DNA of 40,459 nt from ARS98 sp030744725 (lineage in GTDB: Bacteria > Planctomycetota > Planctomycetia > Pirellulales > Pirellulaceae), in assembly GCA_030744725.1 (NCBI GenBank), contig JASLPZ010000012.1:1-40459 (forward strand), read 5' to 3'. The notes below the pieces were generated by a model. It was given only the letters and a program-made list of their open reading frames with translations, did no database searches and was not told the DNA's origin. Positions 1-11,400 of the stretch are shown in pieces; the first letter of the stretch is position 1; each line of letters starts with the position of its first letter. The position numbers were made by a program, and so were the translations under genes.

Positions 1-13
1 AAACACGGCCCCG

Positions 14-760
14 CTAGGTCGTCAATGGTGTTGGGGAAGACGCGAACTGCGCGTAAAGCTCCGAGGCGAAGGAGCTGTCGTTTTCACGCGGCAAGAACAT
101 GCCCCGTATGCGACTACGACGAATAACACCTTTCTCAAGCTGTTCGGTCAAGATCGGGTAGTAGGTCACAAGCTGCCCGGAGGTTCTCTTGATCGTGACG
201 CCGCAATCATCCGATGGGTGCACCATCTCCAGAAAACTGATCTCGTCGCTGTCAAATCGGATCAACACAGCTCCGTCGCTCGTTGCCGAGTCGTCCCTAT
301 CGAGAGCAAGCGGTCGAAATGTTCGATCACCGCTGGCGGTCATCGTCAAGACATCGCCAGGCGGCAACAGACTGCGGACTGTCAATGCTGGGTGACTATC
401 TGACAGTTCAGTTTGTGCGGACACAATCGCTTCAATTCCAGTCGCTGGCGTTGTTTCGTCGTGTATGACACGCCAATAGATTTGCAGGCCAACGTCAGGC
501 GTCGTGGCAAGCTGGTACGACACAATCATGTCGTCGCCGCGCACGTAATAGTCGGTCGACTTGACCGCTGCCGGATCAACTTGACCAGCACAAACGCCAA
601 GAATGCCGGCAGCGTCGAGCTTCACCTTGTGGCCGTTGATGCACGACGTGAGCGACCCCAGACCAAGATCAGGACGCTCGACATCAATCGTTGCCTCCAG
701 GGACTCCGTCGTCAGCTGCACCGTGGCTCCGCAAAGTCTCCACGCACTTTGGTCGTTCAT
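14..760 (-). CDS. Unrecognised 248-residue protein, probably planctomycete-specific
   Basis: I do not recognise a family. The ATG at 760 opens a 248-residue frame with normal codon use, rich in alternating hydrophobic/polar stretches that suggest a mainly beta structure. There is no signal peptide or membrane segment, so it is probably cytoplasmic. Two Cys in the N-terminal fifth (positions 10 and 40) and one later form no metal motif. It is divergent from the inositol-phosphatase gene at 1123 and lies 45 nt downstream of a strong minus-strand intrinsic terminator (805-842), so its expression either needs readthrough of that terminator or has a promoter in the last ~45 nt. No clear Shine-Dalgarno is seen. 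The gene call is fairly safe; the function is unknown. Confidence 0.7.
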   Translation of the reverse strand: MNDQSAWRLCGATVQLTTESLEATIDVERPDLGLGSLTSCINGHKVKLDAAGILGVCAGQVDPAAVKSTDYYVRGDDMIVSYQLATTPDVGLQIYWRVIHDETTPATGIEAIVSAQTELSDSHPALTVRSLLPPGDVLTMTASGDRTFRPLALDRDDSATSDGAVLIRFDSDEISFLEMVHPSDDCGVTIKRTSGQLVTYYPILTEQLEKGVIRRSRIRGMFLPRENDSSFASELYAQFASSPTPLTT

Positions 761-804
761 TATTCTCTGTGTATTTTGCTAGTTGTTGAAATCATCAGGT
801 AACC

Positions 805-842
805 AAAAAAAAACCCGCCGCTCGCGGCAAGCGAACGGCGGG
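805..842 (-). terminator. Strong intrinsic terminator on the minus strand
   Basis: Read on the minus strand, a 12-bp GC-rich stem (one G-U wobble) with the 5-nt loop TTGCC is followed directly by nine T (plus strand 805-813 is A9; arms 814-825 and 831-842). This is a textbook Rho-independent terminator. It lies upstream of the start codon of the 14-760 gene, so it ends a separate short transcript or acts as an attenuator in that gene's leader. Confidence 0.85.
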
Positions 843-953
843 GCCGGAACAGAGAAGAGGCCGATATCGCCACATAGGCAGAGTAGAAAGACACCTATAA
901 GGCAGGAGCAATGACGTTTCGGCCTCGACCAAGGGGGGGCGCAGGCGTAACTT
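805..953 (-). ncRNA. Candidate small RNA or attenuated 5' leader, about 150 nt
   Basis: A promoter-like pair on the minus strand (TTGGAC at 988-983, 17-nt spacer, TATGAT at 965-960) predicts a start near 953. The strong terminator at 805-842 ends the transcript. No plausible reading frame lies between them. Internal pairing is visible: plus-strand 857-864 (GAGGCCGA) is the exact complement of 919-926, and inside it 874-878 can pair with 893-897. A competing helix (GTAGAA with TTCTAC) would cross the first one. I see no SRP, tmRNA, RNase P or known riboswitch signature; 6S RNA cannot be excluded. It could be a stand-alone sRNA or a regulatory leader of the 14-760 gene. Confidence 0.55.
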
Positions 954-959
954 CTACCG

Positions 960-988
960 ATCATAGCAAGTTCGAATGCCGAGTCCAA
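960..988 (-). promoter_or_regulatory. Putative sigma70-type promoter for the 150-nt transcript
   Basis: Minus strand: -35 TTGGAC (988-983), a spacer of exactly 17 nt, and -10 TATGAT (965-960; 5 of 6 to consensus). The -35 match is moderate. The position ~150 nt ahead of a strong terminator supports it. Confidence 0.5.
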
Positions 989-1122
989 GCAATTTTGCAT
1001 AAAATCAAGGGCGAATCGACGTACCCTACTTGGCGAATGCGCGGGATTCCGTGAAAACCATGTCTGAGATGCTAAAATCACTCGTGGCGGCTTGGCAAAC
1101 ACGGTAAAGCGGAGCGGTTTTG

Positions 1123-1917
1123 ATGCGTCAATTCTTGGAGACCTGTGAAAAAGCCGCCCGTGCGGGTGGCCAAGTTCTTTTGGATTGGCAAGGGAAGATC
1201 ATGGCTCGTGAAAAGGGGCCAAAGGACCTGGTGACCGAAGCCGACCTCGCCTCGCAAAGGGTCATACAGCAGACGCTGTTGAGCGTTTTTCCGGATCATC
1301 GCTTCGTCGGTGAAGAGGATGGGCTGGGCAACGAAGACCAACAGTCCCGTCACGATGGCTACTGTTGGATTTGCGATCCGTTGGATGGGACCACCAACTA
1401 CGTGCATCAGTTGCCGAGTTTTTGCGTCTCAATCGCCCTGCGGCACGACGATGAACTGCTGGTTGGTGTCGTATTCGATCCTACATCCAATGAGTGTTTC
1501 TCGGCCGTTTCGGGCGAGGGAGCGTTTCTGAACGGTCAGCCGATTCGTGTGAGCGACTGCACTGAGATGCCGAAAGCCCTGGTGGCCGTCAGCCTGCCGC
1601 CGGAGATCGAACGTGAAGCGCCCGAGATTGGGCAGTTTCTTGACGTGCTTGTCAGTTCCCAGGCATTACGACGGATGGGCTCGGCTGCATTGAACCTCAG
1701 TTATTTGGCGGCGGGTCGTTTGGACGGATATTGGGCGAGTGACACGAAAATCTGGGATGTTGCGGCCGGAGTCCTGTTGGTTCAAGAAGCGGGTGGCGAA
1801 GTGTCTGCCTCGCGTGGGGGACAGTTTCAGCTCGGCGCCCCCGGGCTCTTGGCGGCGTCCACTTGCGAGCTAAGTCAAGAATTGATTGCATTGGTGACGT
1901 CGACCCGTGGTGGTTGA
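1123..1917 (+). CDS. Inositol monophosphatase family protein (IMPase/SuhB-like)
   Basis: A Mg2+-dependent phosphatase of the inositol-monophosphatase/FIG fold, cytoplasmic, 264 residues (usual family length). The metal-binding motifs are intact: GEED at about 63-66, DPLDGT at 85-90 and WDVAAG with its Asp near 212. The ATG at 1123 is preferred over the TTG just before it because GGAG at 1111-1114 sits 8 nt upstream. Family members act on inositol-1-phosphate, other sugar phosphates, histidinol phosphate or 3'-phosphoadenosine phosphate, and the motifs alone do not decide which; the overall layout is closest to SuhB-type or HisN-like members. It lies 133 nt upstream of the giant-protein pair on the same strand, with a possible promoter in between, so co-transcription is uncertain. 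Confidence 0.88.
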   Translation: MRQFLETCEKAARAGGQVLLDWQGKIMAREKGPKDLVTEADLASQRVIQQTLLSVFPDHRFVGEEDGLGNEDQQSRHDGYCWICDPLDGTTNYVHQLPSFCVSIALRHDDELLVGVVFDPTSNECFSAVSGEGAFLNGQPIRVSDCTEMPKALVAVSLPPEIEREAPEIGQFLDVLVSSQALRRMGSAALNLSYLAAGRLDGYWASDTKIWDVAAGVLLVQEAGGEVSASRGGQFQLGAPGLLAASTCELSQELIALVTSTRGG

Positions 1918-1985
1918 ACGGATGGAAACGGATGGTGCTGAGTCGGATTCTGTCCCGGAAAAGCTTCAATCTTCGGCCAAGTCGG

Positions 1986-1991
1986 TATAAA
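1986..1991 (+). promoter_or_regulatory. Possible -10 element (TATAAA) ahead of the giant-protein operon
   Basis: TATAAA lies 60 nt upstream of the first giant gene. The -35 candidate 16-17 nt upstream (CTTCAA, around 1964-1969) is weak, so this is only a suggestion. Confidence 0.25.
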
Positions 1992-2050
1992 CTAGGTTAA
2001 GGCGTTCGATTCTCATCTTTCCCCCTGTCCGTCAATCGACGTGCTGCTCA

Positions 2051-5000
2051 ATGGATGCCGGCCTGCGTATGCGCCATCAGGTGTTCTCTTGCCTTATAAC
2101 CATTTGGTTGGTCGTGGTTTGCGCTGCGCAGGCACAAACACCCCCGATTCCCAATAGCGCAGCAGTTGGCGACACGTCGTCGCGGCCTGACGCGATCAAC
2201 GAGTCAGATCTTGAGATCTTTTGGTTCAAGGACAAGACCACAGGGGAATTGGTGCCGGTATCTATTACGCTTGAGGAGCTTCAAGAGCTTAAGCTCTTGA
2301 AGGAGCAGTTGATTCCTCGTGATCCCGCCCCGGACGTCTACGTGTTTCAAGGCGACGTCGGACTCACTGGGACGGCCGATGAACATGTGGCACAGTTTAC
2401 CGTCAAGGTGAATATTCGCATTCGCGAGAACAGTGATAGCGAATCGCTCTCTTGGATCCGTGTCCCTTTGCGTTTGAATCAGACGATTCTCATGTCGGAC
2501 GCATATGTTGGGCCGGGCGAGTTGCTCGTATCTTATGATAAGCAGGGCGATGGATACGTGGCTTGGCTTCGTGCCGCGCCGAATTCAGATCATGCTATCA
2601 CACTAAACATCAAGCTTCCGGTGGTTCGAGTCGCCGGAAAGCTGCGGGTGTCCTTGCTGACGCCTCAGAGACCCACCCGGTTACAGTTGGAAGTGCCGGG
2701 ATCCGACTTGGATGTAACGACCAACGATTCTGAAGTGAATATTCTGACGACCAGCAAGGTTGGCGGGCAGAAGACTCGCATCTCTGTGGAGAATGTGGGT
2801 GGTCCGCTTGAAGTAACATGGCGCGAGAAGAACCTTACCGATCCCGTTCTCATATCGACTGCTACGACGCAAGCCACGATCAAGGGCCAACAAATCGACT
2901 ATGAAACCAACCTCCGAGTGCGAAGTTACGGCGCGCCGATTCGGACGTTTGATGTTCGTCTTCCCACAGGCGCGATTTTGATTCCCGAACCGACTCCAGG
3001 CGTCGGTATCGAAGTTGTGGCTGAGACGGGGCGCAATACGAGGTTGGTCCGCGTCACTCGCCAAGACGGAAAGGAAGATCCGGCACTCGAGGTACGTCTA
3101 AAAGCGTTCTCGATTTCAGCTGACAAAGTGACGGCTGGTCAAACAGAAATGTCTGGCTTCGATGTCGTTGGTGCTGTGCGGCAAACGGGTTCTCTGGATT
3201 TGGCCGTGGTGGGCGATTGGACCGTCGATTGGTTTCCCGGCAGTTACGTTCGGCAAGTGCAAGTCAGTGAATCACAACGACAAAACGGAGCGGTGGCGCG
3301 ATTCGAGTATGACCGCCAGCCGTTCTCATTGAAAGTCGAGGTGCGTGCCCGTGAGTCCCGGATTCGTGTTGAGCCGACCTATTCTCTGCATGTCGAAGCA
3401 ACGCAGTTGCGACTGATCGCAACCTTGAAGTACACCGCTAGTGGTGCCCGCACTCGTGAACTGCTGATTCAAGCCGACGGCTGGGAAATTGACCGAGTCC
3501 TCCCTGCGGATTTGATTGCCGAGACGATCTCGCTGACTGAAACTACGCCGCTAACGATTCCGCTGGCCCGTAACGGAAAACCAATCGCGGAAGATTTCGA
3601 GATCCGCATTGAAGCACATCGGCCGATTTCCTCTGACGACAAATCATTCAGTGTCGTTCTGCCCCGCACCGTCAATGGTGTTGCGTCCCCTGCGACGGTC
3701 GCTGTCTTTCCAGCTGACAACGTTGATTTGACACTTCGCGGCGAGGAAATCAAAGGCCTGATCGCGGAATCGGCACCACCCGATCTGGAATCGCCGAATA
3801 CGCAGCAACTTCCGATGTTCTACGTTGAGGAGCCATCCGAGGAGGCTTCGGTTTTCGCGGGTGATTTCGAAGTGCGCAGTCGAGTCGTTGCTGCCAATGT
3901 TGCCAACACGTTGAGGTTTACCGCAAGCACCCTGGCCATCGAACAGCGGTTTGACCTCGAAATCTCGTATGAGCCACTTCGGCAGATCAAATTCAACATT
4001 CCTGAAGGGACGGTACCGAACGACCAGATTCAGTTCTTTGAATTGATTTCGGAGGACACTACCGCAACCAATGGTGGTTTGCGAGAACGTCCTCTTCCCG
4101 TTTTGGGAATCATGCCTACTGAGGATCCCGGAATCGTTGAAGTGACTGTCGACCTGTTAGAGGATCGGATCAAGCCCTGTTCGATCGCGGCGCGTTATAC
4201 GCTGCCGATCACCCCTGAAGCGACCGACGATTCGTTGCCACTGAAGCTGATTCGCGTCGCTGTTGATCCGTCCATAACCGTTGGCACCAGCAAACTGCGC
4301 CTGGTGGCTACGGAGGAAGTGGAAGTTGAGCTGGTTAGTAGTGGATGGGATATCTTGATCGACGATTTGCTTGACCCGTCTTCGCGCGATCAGCTGTTTC
4401 AAACCAGCGGTGGTGTGGCAGAGGTGGACGTTGTCGTGCGGCTCGTGCAAACACCGCAACTGGGGGCGACGGTTCTGGAAAAGTTTTGGCTGCAGTCCTT
4501 CTTGTCCCGGTTGACGCGACAAGATCGAGCATGCTTTCAACTGAGAACCGATTCGGAAAGAATTCAGGTACAGCTGCCGGCTGGGGCAAGCTTAGTTGGT
4601 GTTGCGGTACAGGGTAACAAACAACAGAACGCAGAGGCATCAGGTTCGGGTGTCGTGGCGATCGACCTTGATCCTGAAGAGTCCTCCAACGCGTACGCTG
4701 TCGAAGTGTGGTATGAGTTTGCGGCGAGGGACGTTCCAGTGGCACGGCTAACGGTCGAGCCACCAAAGCTCCTCGGTGTTCAACGCTCGCGACGGATTTA
4801 TTGGCAGTTGATCTTGCCGTATGACGAACACCTGTTGATCCCATCTCCATCTTTGACGCCTGAATACGTGTGGCGTTGGAATTCGAACCATTGGGGACGA
4901 CACACCAATCGGCGACAAGCGGACCTCGAAGACATAATGACCGCGTCACGGCAGTGGAGTCCGTCTGACCAGTCCGTAAATCAATACCTATTTACATCTG

Positions 5001-5422
5001 TAGGGCCAATTCTGCCCGTAGAGTTCATTATGGCCAGTCGCGGCAGCTTGACGCTTGTTATGTCCTTGACCGTCTTGGTCGCCGGATTGTGTTTGATCTA
5101 TTTCTCATGGGCACGCCACCCGGCGTCATTGCTGATCGTTGGAGTGGTGGTGGCATCGCTGGGGTTTGTTTTTCCTGAGCCGACGATTGTTGGTGCTCAA
5201 GCCGCTGGGCTGGGAATCGTGTTTGTACTGTTAGCGCGGCTTCTTCACGGCAATGTGGAACGTCGGCGTGCTCCTCCGATCGCCTCAAGTGAAAGCTCAG
5301 TTTCCGTGGCGGATGCGACGGACGGTCTTGTTGCGCAAGTCGCGCCCGAAAGCAGTTCGCACACCTCAACTACGCTCGCGCCCCCGACGTATCAAGTCCC
5401 TATCGTGGATTCCAAATCATGA
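2051..5422 (+). CDS. Giant secreted/membrane-anchored planctomycete protein, unit 1 (1123 aa)
   Basis: No named family is recognised. An N-terminal signal peptide (hydrophobic ~11-26, AQAQ cleavage region) is followed by ~970 residues of beta-rich ectodomain and a C-terminal cluster of about three membrane segments (~1000-1018, 1024-1040, 1050-1066), ending in a Ser/Thr/Pro-rich tail probably in the cytoplasm. The ectodomain should be periplasmic. A segment at 53-88 (DLEIFWFKDKTTGEL...) and later modules resemble segments in both halves of the next gene. The stop overlaps the next start by 4 nt (ATGA), indicating translational coupling. The start at 2051 or at the Met at 2069 are both possible; no strong Shine-Dalgarno is seen. 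A structural or surface-assembly role is inference only. Confidence 0.85.
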   Translation: MDAGLRMRHQVFSCLITIWLVVVCAAQAQTPPIPNSAAVGDTSSRPDAINESDLEIFWFKDKTTGELVPVSITLEELQELKLLKEQLIPRDPAPDVYVFQGDVGLTGTADEHVAQFTVKVNIRIRENSDSESLSWIRVPLRLNQTILMSDAYVGPGELLVSYDKQGDGYVAWLRAAPNSDHAITLNIKLPVVRVAGKLRVSLLTPQRPTRLQLEVPGSDLDVTTNDSEVNILTTSKVGGQKTRISVENVGGPLEVTWREKNLTDPVLISTATTQATIKGQQIDYETNLRVRSYGAPIRTFDVRLPTGAILIPEPTPGVGIEVVAETGRNTRLVRVTRQDGKEDPALEVRLKAFSISADKVTAGQTEMSGFDVVGAVRQTGSLDLAVVGDWTVDWFPGSYVRQVQVSESQRQNGAVARFEYDRQPFSLKVEVRARESRIRVEPTYSLHVEATQLRLIATLKYTASGARTRELLIQADGWEIDRVLPADLIAETISLTETTPLTIPLARNGKPIAEDFEIRIEAHRPISSDDKSFSVVLPRTVNGVASPATVAVFPADNVDLTLRGEEIKGLIAESAPPDLESPNTQQLPMFYVEEPSEEASVFAGDFEVRSRVVAANVANTLRFTASTLAIEQRFDLEISYEPLRQIKFNIPEGTVPNDQIQFFELISEDTTATNGGLRERPLPVLGIMPTEDPGIVEVTVDLLEDRIKPCSIAARYTLPITPEATDDSLPLKLIRVAVDPSITVGTSKLRLVATEEVEVELVSSGWDILIDDLLDPSSRDQLFQTSGGVAEVDVVVRLVQTPQLGATVLEKFWLQSFLSRLTRQDRACFQLRTDSERIQVQLPAGASLVGVAVQGNKQQNAEASGSGVVAIDLDPEESSNAYAVEVWYEFAARDVPVARLTVEPPKLLGVQRSRRIYWQLILPYDEHLLIPSPSLTPEYVWRWNSNHWGRHTNRRQADLEDIMTASRQWSPSDQSVNQYLFTSVGPILPVEFIMASRGSLTLVMSLTVLVAGLCLIYFSWARHPASLLIVGVVVASLGFVFPEPTIVGAQAAGLGIVFVLLARLLHGNVERRRAPPIASSESSVSVADATDGLVAQVAPESSSHTSTTLAPPTYQVPIVDSKS

Positions 5423-8400
5423 TGGCTCGGCGACATCAGATCTGGTGCCATGCAGCGATCGGATTCTGGCTGCTTGGCGGCGGTTCAGTTGCAGCACAAA
5501 TGGGTGAGGACGAGCCGGCTGGTGGCTCGCCATCGGTCTATGTGGTTCGCGAGTATTTGCCGAAAGAGAAAGTCCCGTCACGACTCAAAGGGTATATGGC
5601 CATCAGGCGTGACGAATTCGAGGACAAGCTAGAAGCAATGATGCGAACTGCGACAGACGATGTCGCAGGCGAAGCGCAGTTGGTTTCCGGTGTCTTCTAC
5701 GCGAAGTATCGCGACGGCCAGCTTGTTGACGGCCGGGCAGGCTTGGAAGTGGTCAACAAGCATCAAGCAGACAGTGTTCTGTCGCTCGCGCCGTGTCGCC
5801 TACCAATTCGCCAGCTCCGCTGGTCTGATCTTGATGCACCGAATGTAACTGCCGGCGCGGGGATTGGTGGCAATTATGTCGTGTTTGCTGATCGCTCGTC
5901 CCGACTGATCTTCGCTTGGTCGCTGCGAGGCAACGGCTCCAGTACCGTTCCCGATTCACCCGCACCGCTCAAGAACGTGGGTACTGAGTTTTTCATCTCA
6001 TTGCCGCCGAGTTCTATCAATCAGCTGGTGTTAGACTTGCCAAAAGGCCTCGTGCCGGTGGTCGACGTTGGCGATACTCGTCTTTTGGATAATGGATTTG
6101 AGGATCTCGCGGTCGTCCCCGAGACAGTCGACGCGGGATCGGATCGCTGGCTGGTGGCGCTGGGAGGGACACATGAATTCAAGTTGCAGGTCTTGGATCG
6201 CGTGGCCGCGACTGCGTCAAACGCCTCCGCGCGTCTGCGTCAGGCGACAACTTACCGCTTGTCGACGTCTGCGATTGAGGTCCATGCGGAGATCTCATTG
6301 GCGTTTTTACAAGTCGAGTTACATCGCCTGGTGCTAGAGACTGCCCCAGATCTTCGTGTGGCGAGCGTTCGCATTGGTCAGCACGAGTTGCTGCCGGATC
6401 AGATCACGCGTGGTGAAAAGGCGGAGCAGGTCGTACTGACTTTCGACACACCGCTGCAGGGTTCCGGCCGTACGTTGATTGTCGACGCGCTGTCGCCCTT
6501 GGTGATGAACAAACCGATGCGATTGCCGACTCTTCGACCGTTGGATCTCGACTGGGAGCAGGCAACGGCCGTGCTGGAAGTTCCCGACACGCTGATCCTA
6601 AAAAAGTTTGTGTGCACCGGCGCCGTAGAGACGAGCGTCGAGTCGCCGTCTGGCATGGCGGGCGGAGAAGTCCATCACTTACAGCTGTACAACCAAGACG
6701 CAACGTGCGAAGTCGTGGTGGGGCGTCCATCGACGCAGACTGTCGTCACCAGCGGTTCGGCGATTGCCGTGAGTCCAACCAAGATGACGGCTAATATTGT
6801 CGCTGATGTTCATTCGGTGGAGGGCGACGTCTATCTGTTGGATGCGCGGATCAATGCGCCTTGGAAGGTTGATTCTGTCGAGTCGACTCCGACCGACGCG
6901 TTGGAAGGTACGCCCGCTCGAAGAACACGTGGGCGACGAATTCGCATACAGCTTCGGCAACCGGTATCTGGCGACGAAAAAGTCCGGATTCTGATCAACG
7001 CGCGGCGAGGTATGCCTACGGCTGGGACCGATCTGACCGCAGAGGATTTTCAAATTATCGATTTTGGCAATGTGGCTGCGCACCGTCGTTTGGTGTCACT
7101 GCGTGCCGAAGCACCATATCACTTGATGGTGGCTGGGAAGCCGCAAACGAATGTCGATCCCGTCGAGTTTAGCGAAACGGATCGGGAACTGTTGGGGCCC
7201 CTTACCAGCGGCTTGGTCTATGTTGATGAAGGACAAGACGATTCGTTTCGAGTCAGTCTCACACAAGAGAAGCCCCGGTATACCGGGAGGATCTCCGTTG
7301 AGGCGATGGCGGATTCAGACGTTCTACGGCAGGCGATACGAATTCGCTGTCAGCCGGAATCATCGCCCGTCTCGAGTCTGCTGGTGCGGCTGTCTCCGTT
7401 ACCCGACGTTCCATTTACGTGGTCCACCGACGAGCCGGACGGAGTTCTTTCTGCCCGATTGATCAAGACGGCAGACTCACAGGAGACGGCTGCCTGGGAA
7501 GTTCATCTGCGCCAGCCACGTACAACACCGTTCCACGTGACAGCGGTCTGCAGTTCGCCACTGATCGACACGACACCTGTCTATCTTGCCACGTTGGTGG
7601 AAGCGGTCGATCAAACTGGGACAGTCGCCGTTGGGGCGGTCGACGGGACGACGTTGTCAGTTGATGTCAGCGATCTCACCGCAGTGCCGATCGTCAAACC
7701 TCGGGAGGACGAGTATACGTATCAACGTGCTGCATATCGGTATGACCCAACGCGCGACCACGCCGTCACAGTCTCGCGACAATCCGGTCCGCGAGAACCC
7801 GTGTTGGCCTGGGCCTGGGCTTGCGAGTTGGTATCACGGTTCGAGACCAACGGTGTGACGAGCCACCGGGTTTGGTTCAAGATCCAGAATAGTGGTCGAC
7901 CGCAAACAGAAATAACGCTACCTGCCACGGCGACGGTGCATCGAGTTAGTGTGGATGAAACCGAAGTCTCCTATGCTAAATCATCCGATGGTACTCCGCG
8001 GATCACGATTCAGCTGCCGCCCAAGAAACGCTTCCCCTCGGTGTTTGTCGACTACTCGACACACGGGGAACCTCTTCGCGGCTTTACTTCACGGAAAACC
8101 GGTTGGCCGCAGATCGACATGTCCTGCTTGGACCGCACCTGGGACATCTGGCTGCCACCGGGAATGTATGCTCGTGAGGATGCACGGTTTGTGAAGAACG
8201 TCGTGAAGTTTTCGCCGAACTGGGAGGACCGTCTGTTTGGGGCGGCGAATCTCCGCAGCAAGAAACGGCCTTTCGACTTGTTCTCGCTGTCCGACTGGCG
8301 GACGATCGGCCAAACCCCATCGCGCGATGCTGCGATGGCGGCTGCGAATTTTGTGCCCGCTCTTACGAAAGTCGTGGCCGCCAATGACGCGACTGACACG

Positions 8401-11400
8401 TCGAACGAAACGCTAACGTGGGGGCAGGTTGTTTCGCGCTACGAACGACTTCGCAGCACGGCACGTTCTCCGGACAGACTTCGCAGCTTGCGGATCGATA
8501 CTAACGCGTTGCGCGACGAGAATGTGACTGCCGATACCCTGGTTTCAACGAAATCGAGGCAGTCGGTCTCGAAGGTACTTGCGGAACATAACTTAGCCGT
8601 TGTGGCCAGCCCGGATTCGATCTTACTGACGTCGGCCATCCGGCTGGGTGATTTCGATGACGGACTGAGTCCTACGCGTGATCTTAATGTGTTTGTCACA
8701 CAACGCGACGGGAGTTCATTCGCGGCTGGTCCGGAGGGTGCCGTTTCGTCGCATGTCTGGTCGAATGAAACCGCCATTGGGCCGGAACCCTGGTCGCACG
8801 TCGGGCAGGAAGATGCGCAGGAATTTGGTCTTGGCTGGCGACATTATCAACTACGACCTGGCCAACTAGGTTCTGACACCGCGTCGGTCGTTCAGTTTGA
8901 AGTCTATCGTCCTGCTGTGCTTCGAGTGATGGGATGGGGCATCTCGTTCGTTATGATCGCTGCTGTCATTTGGTTTTCTACGCGTCGCGTCAAGTCACTG
9001 ATCCTGATCGTGCTGGCCACCATCCTCACTTTGTTGGTCCCGATTCAATTCGTCCCTTTGGCTAGGGGCATGATGTGGGGCAGCCTGGCTGGGCTGTTCC
9101 TGACGTTCTTACGTGACAAAGCGATCAATACTCCGCCACAGGCCGAACTGCCACGGGTCGCGGTCACTTTGGCCAGGATGACTGTGATTTTGTTAGTCGC
9201 GCTCGGGGCTTGGCAAGTATTCGCTGACGACGATGCGAAGAACTCCGCTCCCAACGCCATACAGATCTATCGTGTTCTGTTTCCAGTCGATGAAAAACAA
9301 GAACCAGTGGGCGAGTACGTGCACGTCCCAGACGCTCTGTTCAATTCACTCCATCGGCCCGCGGCGGCGAAAAGTGCCAGTTTGACCTGGCTACTCCGCT
9401 CAGCCGCCTACGAAACGTCACTAGCGTTACGAAGTGATGCGGAAGGGTTGGTGGAAGCTGAGGTCTCGGCGGATTACGAATTGGAGACGTTTCAGATGGG
9501 CACGACAGTCGCCTTACCGCTGGAACGTGACGGTGTACGGTCTCTGACAAGTGTAAAACTCGATGGCCAGATCATCGATCCAGCGTGGAATGCGGCTGGC
9601 ATGGCCTTGGAGCTCCCTGTCACGCGACCGGGACGTTATCGGCTTGAACTCACGATCGTGCCTGTTCTACGAAACGACACCGAGTCCGAGTCCAGCGGAT
9701 TCGACTTGCGCGTTCCTGAATTCGCTGGCGCACGGCTCAAAGTCAGTCCATCCATGCGGATTGAAGGAATCGAGTTGCCATCTGCCTCCGGTGCAATCGA
9801 TCAGAGCGAGTCGCTTGGTACGATCGCCGCGGATATGGGGCCGACCAATCTTCTGGCAGTTCGTTGGCCGTTGAGTTCCAAAACTTCGGAAGAGCCGATT
9901 CCGTTGACGGCCGTCGAGCGATTTTGGTTGCGAATCCAACCGAGTTCGGTCGTACTGGAGGGTCAATTCGAGTTTACGGTGCCTCGTGGCGGAATTGAAC
10001 AAGTGCGGCTGCTTGTCGATCCGCGTCTCAAGCTTTCGCAGCTCATCCCAAGTCAGCCGGCGAATCACGAACCGGAAAGTGGACCGATTCCGTCGATTGT
10101 CGTCCGTTTTGACGAGCCCGGTGAAAATCAAGTCTCCGTTTACGCGACTTTTCTGATGACAGACACGAGCGGGCTGGGCAACGTCTATCTGCCGCGACTG
10201 AGCGCGGTTGCCGACGACAAAGGAAGCGCGACATTCGGACTGTCCGTCGCGCCCGAGCTGGAGGTAGAACTGGTGGCCGATCCACCCCTACAGGCCATCC
10301 TTCCGGCCGAGTTTCTGGCGGACTGGAATGAACCAACGGACGCGCCGCAATTGGCCTACCGTCTTGACGAGCCGACCCGTCGTTGGCACATGACCTCGCG
10401 TCCGCGGGCAGTACCGCCAGTAACGCAACAGCTGTCAAGCTGGTCCATCGGTTGGACACGCGCTGGACTGCACTATTCGGCAGATGTCGAGCTCGGTGGA
10501 AGGAACTGTTTTCGGCAGCGATTGCGGGTCCCGCAATCGATCGAGATCCGCAACTTAGAGGTCTTTCGTGGTGAAGAACTGCAGGCTGTACGATGGACGC
10601 GTGCGAACTCGGTTTTGACCGTGTTTTTTGAACGAGCCATCGAGGACCGGTATCGGTTGGTTATCGATGGCGAGGCGCCGACGGCATTTCGCGCGCGAAC
10701 TACGTTGCCGTTGGTTTCCATGCAGGGCGTCGAGTTTCAATCCAATCGGATGGTTGTTCGACAACGGCCGGATGTTCTCATCCAGAACTTGAAAGCGAAG
10801 GGACTCGTCGATGAAGCGGACGAATTGACCGATGACATCCTGGCCGATCATGAGAATGGCCGCATTGTCAATTCTTTCTTGGTCCCGTCCGTCACGGAGG
10901 ATGAAACCGAAACATCGTTGTCTTTCTTGACGAGACGAAACCGGCCACAGATCAGTGGCCGGATCGTGAACCGTGTGAGCTTTGGAGAAGACGACGTTTG
11001 GTTCGCCGACACTGAGATAACGCTTGACCTGAAATCCGGAGTCGTTGACGAACTGCGGATGGCTTTACCGGTTGGTTGGTCCCAGCCGCTGACCCTCACG
11101 CCAGAAATCAATCACGAGATTGTGGGTATGGATGCGGATCGAGTATTGGTACTCCGTCCCCACAACTCGACACGTGATCGGTTTCGCCTGCACATCCGTT
11201 GCGAGTCGCAACGCGCGACTGCGGCTTTATCGGAAGTACCACTAGTCAAGATTCTCAATGAGAGTCAAGTGCAGCAGTATCTCGTGCTGCCCAGCAGACG
11301 CGGTGAGGAGGTGATATCCTGGGCGACCAATGGCCTGCAGCCGATTCCGAATCTGTCGAATCAGAATTCTCCGTTGCAGGATGTCGATTCGACGTCGTAT

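Noticed and set aside
779..1102. 107-residue minus-strand frame
   Set aside because: It runs through the promoter-like pair and the terminator hairpin/T9 tract and has biased, unprotein-like composition; the region is better explained as an RNA.
4335..4949. 204-residue minus-strand frame inside the first giant gene
   Set aside because: Shadow frame; Arg/Pro-rich composition and no start signal.
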